Shown here in pieces: positions 57,560 through 64,000 of a stretch of 64,000 nucleotides of DNA. The stretch comes from JAGNDO01 sp963704975. GTDB taxonomy: Bacteria; Chloroflexota; Anaerolineae; Caldilineales; Caldilineaceae. The stretch spans positions 1 to 64,000 of the forward strand of contig CAVPIK010000034.1 in assembly GCA_963704975.1 (NCBI GenBank). The letters are read 5' to 3'. The position numbers and the translations under genes were made by a program. Numbering within the stretch: the first letter of the stretch is position 1; each line of letters starts with the position of its first letter. The notes under the pieces are model-generated. The model saw nothing but the letters and a program-made list of their open reading frames with translations, ran no database searches and was not told the DNA's origin.

Positions 57560-58902
57560 GATGAAACCTTTCGCATGACAGTAAGGATTGAGTTCTTCAA
57601 CAAAAAAATAGGCCACAGATTGAACGGATCGGACGGATCAAAACGGATCTTTCTCAAAAAGATCCGTTTTAATCCGTCCAATCCGTTTAATCTGTGGCCT
57701 ATTTCTTCTCCTTCACCTGGGACATGAAGAGTCCCGGCCAGGATCATGAAGACGGCGGAGAAGACGAACATGATGCGGTAGCTGGCCCCGGTGAGGTCGA
57801 CGAGGAAGCCGACGGTTTGGGGACCGGCGATGGCGGCGATGCTGGCGGCGAAGTAGTAGAGGCCGGTGTAGGCCCCGAGTTTGTCTTCGCCGCCCACGTC
57901 GAAGACCATGGGCAGGGAGTTGACGTTGATCAGCGCCCAGAAGATGCCGGCCAGGACCAGCATGATGATCAACATGGTCTGGCTTTGGATGAACCAGCCG
58001 AAGACGAAGAGGCTGCTGAGGCCGATGATGCCGATCATGATGATGCGTTTGCGGCCAAAGCGGGTGGCGATCAGGCCGCTGGGCACGGCGAAGACCACGA
58101 AGAGGGCGGCGAAGCCACTGGTGATCATGGCCATGCGCCCGACGTCGATGTCCAGATCAAAGCGGCCAAAGGAGGAGATCCAGGTGTCCAGGGCGTTGTA
58201 GCCCATGAACCAGCACAGGATGGCCAGCAGGATCATGAGGCCGGAGCGATCCGGGTTGGTGAGGACGGCCCGCACGTTGGCGATCAGCCCCTGGCCCCCA
58301 GGTCTTCTTCCTCTTTGGGTTGGGGAATCTCCGGCTCTTGGATCAGCAGAACCACCATGAGCAGGGCACCGACCATGACCACGGCCCCAAAGATGAAGGG
58401 GGTGATGCGGCCCAGGCTGTAGAGGTAGCCGCCGCCCAGAAAGGCGGCAATGGCCCCCAGCCCGCCCATCAGGTTGATCACCCCGTTGGCCGTGCTGCGC
58501 TGCTCCGGCGGGAAGAGATCCCCCAGCAGGGCCACGGTGGGGGAGCGGAAGAGGGCCATGCTCAGGTTGGTGAGCAGGATGGCGATCATGATGCCCGGCA
58601 CGGTGCCCAGGGTGGGCACGGCCACAAAGAAGACCGCGGCCAAGGGCGCGCCCACCATGATCCAGGGCTTGCGCCGTCCCCAGCGGCTGCGGGTGCGGTC
58701 CGAGCGTTCGCCGACGTAGGGGCTGGACGAACATGTTGATATAGTTGTCCCAGGTCATGATGAAGCCGATCATCGTGGCGCTGAGGGCGAAGTCCTCCTT
58801 CAAAAAGACCGGCACAAAGGTGTTGAAGAGGGGCCAGATGATGCTGATGCCAAAGAAGCCAAAGCCCAGCAAAAGCGTGCGACTGTACGGGAATTTGTTC
58901 AT
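57538..58902 (-). CDS. MFS/GPH-type transporter, reading through a hairpin repeat (frameshifts)
   Basis: Twelve-helix sugar-cation symporter-like protein. ATG 58902 MNKFPYSRTLLLGFGFFG, then the loop YVGERSDRTRSRWGRRKPWIM typical of GPH/SLC45-like carriers (D and RRKPW), GVINLMGGLGAIAAFLGGGYLY, a central acidic loop, and GRFDLDIDVGRMAMITSGFAALFVVFAVP with GLIATRFGRKR, the second-half copy of the MFS motif. Frame changes are near 58725 and 58290. After the last helix the frame has no stop before the word-repeat hairpin, which is translated (EIGHRLNGLDGLKRIF ...), ending at 57538, 22 bp inside the next gene. Confidence 0.8.
   Translation of the reverse strand: MNKFPYSRTLLLGFGFFGISIIWPLFNTFVPVFLKEDFALSATMIGFIMTWDNYINMFVQPLRRRTLGPHPQPLGTAQALDHGGRALGRGLLCGRAHPGHRAGHHDRHPAHQPEHGPLPLPHRGPAGGSLPAGAAQHGQRGDQPDGRAGGHCRLSGRRLPLQPGPHHPLHLWGRGHGRCPAHGGSADPRAGDSPTQRGRRPGGQGLIANVRAVLTNPDRSGLMILLAILCWFMGYNALDTWISSFGRFDLDIDVGRMAMITSGFAALFVVFAVPSGLIATRFGRKRIIMIGIIGLSSLFVFGWFIQSQTMLIIMLVLAGIFWALINVNSLPMVFDVGGEDKLGAYTGLYYFAASIAAIAGPQTVGFLVDLTGASYRIMFVFSAVFMILAGTLHVPGEGEEIGHRLNGLDGLKRIFLRKIRFDPSDPFNLWPIFLLKNSILTVMRKVSSCQHLWY
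57603..57704. repeat. Word-repeat hairpin within the MFS 3' end
   Basis: AAAAATAGGCCACAGATTGAACGG and complement around GGATCTTTCTCAAAAAGATCC. Same family as 5700-5800 and 55895-55998. Confidence 0.9.
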
Positions 58903-58923
58903 GGAACTCTCCGGTTGTGAAAG

Positions 58924-59008
58924 GCAGAAGGGGTGAAGGGGTGAACGGGTGAAGGGGTGAGGTGAGGACTGAACCACGTTCATCACCCTTTCAGCCCTTC
59001 ACCCCTTC
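58924..59008. repeat. Word-repeat hairpin, GGGTGAA type
   Basis: AAGGGGTGAACGGGTG words and CACCCTTTCAGCCCTTCACC words, between the MFS gene and the P-loop gene. Confidence 0.85.
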
Positions 59009-59014
59009 ACCCGC

Positions 59015-59756
59015 TCAGAATAGATACGATTCCCACAACTTCTCAAGCGTCTCCGCCAGCCGCTGGCCCAGGGCATCGCCCCGGCCCGTGGTGACGTCGT
59101 CGTGGTTGTCAAAGGCACGGTAGGGGACCTTGACGCCGTTGATGGTGACGAGATAGGGATGTGCGGCGGTGAAGTCGGCCCAGTCGCTCTCTTTGTACAG
59201 GCGGTCCAGCTTTTCGTCGGGCACCGAGTGCTCCAGGATGCTGTCGGGGCGGTCCGGGTTGGCCCGCTTGCGGTTCTTGCGCAGGGACTCTTCCCAACTG
59301 ACGTCGATGTAGAGGATCACGGCCTCTGCGCAACATCTCCACGGGGAAGTGGGCGAAGGCTTCTCGCCAGCCCCCATGCTCCGCGCCCCGGGCGAACTCG
59401 ATGATCACCGTGGGGCGGGGCGGAGCGTGGAAATCGTCCTCGTCTCCTGGGTGATCCCGGCGCAGTTTGGCATATTCCTGGGCCATGCGCTCGATGAGCA
59501 GGTGCCACAGATAGTCGTGGAGAAAATAGCCCTCCGCGTCCGTGTGCAGCCGGGGCTTGCCCATGCGCGCCAGGATGGCGTCCTCCTCGAACCAGGTCCA
59601 CAACATGGGGAAGTCGTCGATCTCGGCAAAGGCCCCGATGTGGAAACGCTCCATGCGCTCGGCTTCGTCCGTGCGCTTGAGATAGTCGATGATCTCACTC
59701 TTTCCCGCGGCAGGGCGGGCGACGAGAAAGATGATGTCGAAGGTTGGGGTGTGCAT
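59015..59756 (-). CDS. P-loop kinase-like hypothetical protein (one frameshift)
   Basis: MHTPTFDIIFLVARPAAGKSEIIDYLKRTD begins with a Walker A-like ARPAAGKS, then FHIGAFAEIDDFPMLWTWFEEDAIL and TVIIEFARGAEHGGWREAF as a Walker B-like strand. After a change near 59330 it continues VILYIDVSWEESLRKNRKRANPD, a kinase lid-like basic helix, and ends AETLEKLWESYLF. Looks like a small-molecule or nucleoside-type kinase; substrate unknown. Flanked on both sides by hairpin repeats. Confidence 0.65.
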
Positions 59757-59767
59757 GGGGTCTCCTG

Positions 59768-59853
59768 AGTTATAGGTAGGGGTTTGAGTGGGTTGGGGGT
59801 GGTTGGGCCGGTCGCAGACCGGCCCAACCACCCCCAACCCACTCAAACCCCTA
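59768..59853. repeat. Hairpin repeat, GGGGTTTGAGTGGG type
   Basis: Nearly perfect 40-bp arms (GTAGGGGTTTGAGTGGGTTG ... and complement) around GGTCGCAGACC. The M20 stop codon lies at its right end. Confidence 0.9.
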
Positions 59854-61030
59854 CGCGAGGTCCAACAACAACGCCGTCAACAACGCCGTGCGCTCGGCCA
59901 GACGGTCGATCTCGATATGCTCGTGGTCGGCGTGGGCACCGTGGCCGGGGCAGCCCAGGCCGTCCAGGGTGGGGACGCCCGAGCGCGCCGGTCAGGTTGC
60001 CGTCGGAGCCGCCGCCCGTGCCGCCGTCGGTCAAGGTCAGCCCCAGTTTGGCCCCGATGGCCTGGGCCTGGCGGAAGAGTTCTTCGGTCACCTTGCGCTC
60101 CAAGGGCGGACGGCTGGCCCCGCCGGAAAGCTGAATCTCTGCGCCGGGCACCACCGGCGTCAGCCCGCGGATGGCGGTGACAACCCGGTCCATCTCCTCG
60201 GCGGTCCAGGCCCGCAGGTCGATCACGGCTGAGGCCCCGGCGGCCACCACATTGCCGCGGGTTCCGCCGCTGACCACCCCCACGTTGACCGTCGTCCCCA
60301 ATGCCAAATCAGTCAAACTGTGCAAGGCCAGGATCTGGTGGGCCAACTCCTGCACGGCGCTGATGCCCTTCTCCGGCTCCACCCCGGCGTGGGCGGCCTT
60401 GCCCCGGATGGTCAGGTCGAAATGGCCGGTCCCCTTGCGGGCGGTCTTGATCACCCCGCCGGGCAGGGGCGACTCCATCACCAGCACATAGGCCGCCTTG
60501 CGGGCCTCGTCCTCGATCAGCCTGCGAGAGGTGTGGCTGCCCACCTCCTCGTCCGAGGTCATCAACACGGTGACCGGACGGGGCAGGGGCAGGTCCAGAG
60601 CACTCACCGCCCGCAGGGCCTCGGCCACCATCACCAAACTGGTCTGCATGTCGAAGATGCCCGGCCCATACGCCCGCCGAATCCCGGCTTCTCCGGTCTC
60701 GATGCGGAAGGGGTGGCTCTCCAGGCTGCCCACGGGCCAAACCGTGTCGTAATGGCAGAGGATCAGGGCGGGCTTGGCGGCGGGGTCCACGCCATCTGGC
60801 GTAAAGGTGGCCCGCACATGGTTGCCCCGCAGGACGCCGCTGGGGTCCGGCTCTGGGTTGGAAAGAATCTCAACGTCAGCGCCCACGGCCTGGTACATCT
60901 GGGCCAAATAGTCGGCGAAGAGATCCAGGCGGCCCTTGTCATCGCTGGGCGTCTCCTGCTCCACCGTGCGCTGGATGGCGTCCAACATGGCGGCGTGGCG
61001 GGATTGGAAGTGGGTGATCAGGGTGTGCAT
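59851..61030 (-). CDS. M20 family metallopeptidase (carboxypeptidase G2/ArgE-like, one frameshift)
   Basis: Zinc hydrolase of amide bonds. ATG 61030 with AGGAG upstream. Metal and catalytic motifs: LILCHYDTVWPVGS (His, Asp), YGPGIFDMQTSLVM (bridging Asp), MTSDEEVGSHTSR (catalytic Glu and ligand Glu), and near the end GGGSDGN, with the last His after a frame change near 59990 (GAHADHEHIEIDRL). The dimerisation domain contains TIRGKAAHAGVEPEKGISAV. Neighbours are a racemase of the N-acylamino-acid type and a GNAT, so it may remove an N-acyl (succinyl) group from L-amino acids. Confidence 0.87.
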
Positions 61031-61053
61031 GGTGACTCCTTCGATTTTGGATT

Positions 61054-61428
61054 TTAGATTGGTGATTTTGGATTGGGGGCATTGGCGATCAACCTTTGAA
61101 TCATGGAGTCGGGTTGGAGGATTTCGCCGGTGACAGCATTCATCTGGAGTTGCCCAATCTCGTTGCGCCGCACACTTCCCGCTTTGTCGCGGCGCGGCAC
61201 GGTCCGCACCACATGAAAACGCCATTGCAGCGGATCGCCCAACACTAGTTCCGGCTCTTCGACCAGCAACAGGTGACCGGCATTCATGGACAGCCAGACA
61301 TTCGCCTTCTGCCGCGCCACCTCGGGCGCCATCACCGTAGCTTGGAGATAGACATTCACCTCAATCGATGGTTTGGGTTGCGTGCCAACACTGGGTAGCT
61401 GTCGGACGGGTAGGACCAGAGCAGTCAT
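61054..61428 (-). CDS. Hypothetical protein in the racemase cluster
   Basis: 124 residues. MTALVLPVRQLPSVGTQPKPSIEVNVYLQATVMAPEVAR then LLVEEPELVLGDPLQWRFHVVRTVPRRDKAGSVRRNEIGQLQMNAVTGEI, suggesting a small beta-rich protein. No signal peptide, no family recognised. The last few residues (NAPNPKSPI) are encoded by a single GATTTTGGATT word-repeat arm. Same strand and tight spacing as its neighbours, so co-transcribed. Confidence 0.55.
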   Translation of the reverse strand: MTALVLPVRQLPSVGTQPKPSIEVNVYLQATVMAPEVARQKANVWLSMNAGHLLLVEEPELVLGDPLQWRFHVVRTVPRRDKAGSVRRNEIGQLQMNAVTGEILQPDSMIQRLIANAPNPKSPI

Positions 61429-61437
61429 GGGGTTCTC

Positions 61438-62569
61438 CTAAAAATAGACAACAACAGCTTTAGTTAGCGAATGACTAATTCTCTCACGGTTTGGGCAGAA
61501 ATGCGACCTTCGTTTGGCGCCCAGCCCAGGCCCGGCGTGGACGGACATGGCAATGGCCCCGTTCACGGCCACGATGGGCGGGTCCACGATGTCGGCGGCG
61601 TAGTCTTTGTCGAAGCCGCACACGTCACCGGGGATGGTGAAGCCGGGCAGGCTGGCGATGGCGATGTTGGCGGCCCGACCAATGCCATATTCGTGCATCC
61701 CCCCGCACCAGACCGGGACGCCCCGTGCATAGCAGAGATCGTGCACCTTCTTGGCCTCCAACAGCCCGCCCAAGCGGCTGACTTTGATGTTGATGATGCG
61801 CCCGCTGTCCAGATCCAGGGCCTTGCGGGCATCCTCCGCGCGAATGGATGGACTCGTCCAGGCAGATGGGCGTGCGCAGTTCCCGTTGCAGGATGGCGTG
61901 GTCGATGATGTCGTCGTGGGCCAGGGGCTGCTCGATCATCATCAGGTTGAACTGGTCCAACTCTTTCAGCACGGGAATGTCGGCCAGGGTGTACGCCGAG
62001 TTGGCGTCGGCCACGATGGCCAGGTCCGGGTAGCGTTCCCGCACGGCGCGGATCACCGGCACGTCCTTGCCCGGCCCGATCTTGAGCTTGATGCGCCGGT
62101 AGCCCTGGCCTGTGTAGAGGTCGATCAGCTCGAAGAGGTCGTTGATGTCCGCCTGGATGCCCAGGCTGACCCCGGACAGAATCTCAGGCCGGGTGCCGCC
62201 CAGCATGGCGTGGAGGGGTTTGCCCTCAACCTGCCCCAGCAGATCCCAGGCCGCCATTTCCATCCCGGCCTTGGCAAAGTTGTGCCGCTTGACCAGGCGA
62301 TAGTTGGCGATCAGCTCGTCGATGCTCCCCCATTCCTTGCCCAAGACCATAGGGGCCAGCACATCCTTCAGCACATGCCAGCAGGTCTCGGTCGTCTCCT
62401 CGTTGTAAAAGGGGGCCGACGAACAGGGGCTCTCGCCCCAGCCCACCAAGCCATCCGCGTGCAGCTTCACCAGCACATGCATGCGGTGGTTGACGGAGCT
62501 AGAACTGATGGCAAAGGATCGCACCATCTCTTGGCGGACGATGAAGAGGTCGATCTGGGTGATTTTCAT
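61438..62569 (-). CDS. Enolase-superfamily N-acylamino acid racemase / o-succinylbenzoate synthase-like (frameshifts)
   Basis: Capping domain MKITQIDLFIVRQEMVRSFAISSSSVNHR with the flexible loop, then barrel residues of the MLE subgroup: KLKIGPGKD (KxK base), ADANSAY (Asp ligand), MIEQPLA (Glu), CLDESIHS (Asp/Glu) and, after a frame change near 61850, NIKVSRLGGLLEA (second Lys base) and VWCGGMHEYGIG. Another change near 61520. Such enzymes are MenC or promiscuous N-succinylamino acid racemases. No men genes are near, while a GNAT and an M20 hydrolase are, favouring the racemase role. Confidence 0.82.
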
Positions 62570-62579
62570 AGGTAGCCCT

Positions 62580-62662
62580 TTTGTTGATTGGTTGGTTCGT
62601 TGAGTGGTGGGGAGACGACGACGGTTGGTTGACACGAAAAATCAACAAGTCAACCAACCAAC
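62580..62662. repeat. Word-repeat hairpin, GATTGGTTGGTT type
   Basis: TTGTTGATTGGTTGGTTCG and CAAGTCAACCAACCAAC words with an imperfect centre, between racemase and GNAT genes. The GNAT stop is at its edge. Confidence 0.75.
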
Positions 62663-63924
62663 TTCTCTCCCAGTCGTTCCAACAGCCCATCATCCACCCG
62701 CTCGCCGACGAGGAAGCAACGGTCGCCGTCCCGCGCCGGGGTGGTGAGGATGTATTGGCCGGGTTGGGTGCCGATGTAGTGGGCCAGGAGTCGATCCGTG
62801 GTGTCTCGCCAGCGGGCAGCCGTGGGCAGATCCGTGCGCTGGAGCGCGGCCCAGTCCGCAGGGATTTCCACGGCGATGGTGGGGGCGTCCGCGTCGAAGA
62901 GGGGGGTGGCCCATCCGTTATTGACCTGTACGGTCGTGGCAGAAAGGTCTTGGATAGACCGGGTGGCCCCAGGATCGGTCAACGCATTCTGCACCCGATC
63001 TGTGCCGGGCAGCAGGGTCATGCGCAGGCGGGAGGCGGGTAGTTGGTTGAGTACGTTGCGAAAAGGGATCAGGTCCGGGAAGAAATGGGTGCAGATGGCC
63101 CGCAGCTTGCCAAAGTTGAGTACCGCATTGGCAAAGAGCAGGGGGTCCGTGGTCCACTCCACCAGATCCACCCCTGCGGCCAGGGCCTGCTGCGCCTGCC
63201 TCCGTTTGAGATGGAAGGCGATGTGCCGCCCTCTAAAATCCGGCTCCACGGCCAGGGATTGGGACTCGATGCGCAGACCGTGCTGAAAACGCTCCGCCCA
63301 GGGTTGGGGCAAGCCCGAATCATCCCACTTGAAAAAGCCAAAGAGACTGCCCACCACGGGACCGCCTTCCCCATCCCGGGCCACCAAGGAGTTGGCCAAC
63401 CCAAAGTCCGGCGTGTGGATGTCCGCGGGGTAGAGATATTCGTCCGCCACCATCCACACCTTTTGCTGAAGCCGCCGGATCTGCTCGGCCTCGGCCGCGT
63501 CGGGGCGGCCCAGATCCAGCCCATCTTGCAGATGATGGGTGGGGACGAAAGCGTGGGGCACGCCGGCGTCGAAGATCCGCACGGTGGCGAGGGATAGTTG
63601 GGCGGCCACCAGATCGGCCACCGCTTCCCAATCCACCGGCCCGGCCTGGGGTGCAGCATGAACGCGCAGGGTGGCCGTGGGTTCCCCCGCCGGCGAGAGT
63701 GGACCAGGTAGTAGAAAGGCCGCCCCAACCGTCTCTCCATCCCGGCTCACGGTGAAGATCTCACCCCCAATGCGCCGAAAGGCCGACTTGAGAAAGTGGG
63801 GCGGCAGTAAAGATGGGTTGTGGGGCGCGCCCAAGGCGGCGCAGATCTGATCCACGCTTTCGCCCCAGGCGGAAGTGGGGACGTCTTGATTGGGTATTTG
63901 GGTGACGGTCAAAGAATCGGGCAT
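62650..63924 (-). CDS. GNAT superfamily acyltransferase (COG3375-like)
   Basis: 425 residues, intact. A weak N-terminal domain, then a GNAT core: IRRLQQKVWMVADEYLYP, GPVVGSLFGFFKWD, LRIESQSLAVEPDFRGRHIAFHLKRRQAQQALAAG with the R-G-R-H-I/A acyl-CoA loop, and DPLLFANAVLNFGKLRAICTHFFPD. Members of this group occur beside N-succinylamino acid racemases and act as D-amino-acid N-succinyltransferases in that pathway. ATG 63924 overlaps the stop of the upstream gene (TGATG), so the cluster is one transcription unit. Confidence 0.78.
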   Translation of the reverse strand: MPDSLTVTQIPNQDVPTSAWGESVDQICAALGAPHNPSLLPPHFLKSAFRRIGGEIFTVSRDGETVGAAFLLPGPLSPAGEPTATLRVHAAPQAGPVDWEAVADLVAAQLSLATVRIFDAGVPHAFVPTHHLQDGLDLGRPDAAEAEQIRRLQQKVWMVADEYLYPADIHTPDFGLANSLVARDGEGGPVVGSLFGFFKWDDSGLPQPWAERFQHGLRIESQSLAVEPDFRGRHIAFHLKRRQAQQALAAGVDLVEWTTDPLLFANAVLNFGKLRAICTHFFPDLIPFRNVLNQLPASRLRMTLLPGTDRVQNALTDPGATRSIQDLSATTVQVNNGWATPLFDADAPTIAVEIPADWAALQRTDLPTAARWRDTTDRLLAHYIGTQPGQYILTTPARDGDRCFLVGERVDDGLLERLGEKLVG

Positions 63925-64000
63925 CAACCCAATACCACCCGCCGCTCGATCGATCCCGCCCGGTCGCTCAGAATCCGCACGCCGATCTCCGCCCCCGCCG
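63924..64000 (-). CDS. C-terminal end of an unidentified gene
   Basis: The window cuts it off. The last 24 residues read AGAEIGVRILSDRAGSIERR and VVLG before TGA. Too short to identify. It is translationally coupled to the GNAT gene and so probably belongs to the same amino-acid operon. Confidence 0.6.
   Translation of the reverse strand, partial: AGAEIGVRILSDRAGSIERRVVLG

Noticed and set aside
62599..62606. Fourth copy of the CGTTGAGT promoter box
   Set aside because: The octamer occurs within a GTTGGTTCGTTGAG word-repeat arm and lacks the upstream TGKCSG hexamer at 17 nt.

Overview
The window is a high-GC stretch of a bacterial chromosome, most probably from the phylum Chloroflexota (Anaerolineae or Caldilineae type). 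This is inferred from large secreted proteins built of DUF11-like and GEVED-like modules that end in a short YLPLxLR-type tail, a DnaE carrying an inserted intein, a bacterial Elp3, and many Chloroflexota-style class IV aminotransferase, SDR and M20 genes. There are no phage structural genes and no CRISPR array. About half of the genes carry one or more single-base frame changes, mostly insertions, including genes a cell cannot do without (hisD, hisC, tyrS, dnaE). I read these mainly as uncorrected consensus errors, and I give each such gene as one CDS with its breaks described.

Layout. 1-5.7 kb: hisD (partial), hisC, an orphan gap, hisB, a threonine/serine dehydratase and a threonine aldolase. 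5.8-9.5 kb: a YceI-like lipoprotein, a probable selenoprotein of the peroxiredoxin-like type with an in-frame UGA, tRNA-Asp, a two-domain VOC protein and fabI. 9.7-10.2 kb: two identical 82-nt small-RNA-like units, each with its own consensus promoter and terminator. 10.3-11.8 kb: tyrS with an attenuator-like leader. 11.9-15.6 kb: an unknown protein, an FGE-like protein, a secreted protein and a P1 peptidase. 15.6-20.3 kb: elp3, a Uma2-family gene, a Trm9-like methyltransferase and galK. 20.4-35.4 kb: a sigma factor, a zinc-finger protein, a TPR-CHAT protease and two giant surface proteins. 35.6-37.3 kb: toxin-antitoxin genes. 37.5-42.9 kb: dnaE with an intein. 43-50.3 kb: a DUF4350-like protein, SppA, an aminotransferase and a glycoside-hydrolase-like operon. 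50.4-56 kb: a tyrosine recombinase, a GT39-like protein, yaaA and a membrane protein. 56-59.8 kb: two SDRs, an MFS transporter and a P-loop protein. 59.9-64 kb: an M20 peptidase, a hypothetical protein, an N-acylamino-acid racemase-like enzyme and a GNAT.

Most interesting themes. (1) The sigma / zinc-finger / TPR-CHAT / giant-surface-protein block looks like a CRISPR-free relative of the protease-anti-sigma-sigma logic known from type III-E CRISPR loci. Three of its transcription units share an upstream motif with identical internal spacing (TGKCSG-N17-CGTTGAGT). (2) Low-complexity hairpins made of short repeated words occupy most gene borders, and similar repeats also lie in frame inside several coding regions, recalling the palindromic coding elements of Rickettsia. 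(3) The twin small RNA genes. (4) The UGA-containing peroxiredoxin-like gene. (5) A possible Elp3/Trm9-type wobble-uridine modification pair. (6) An amino-acid racemase / GNAT / M20 cluster that would fit D- to L-amino-acid conversion.
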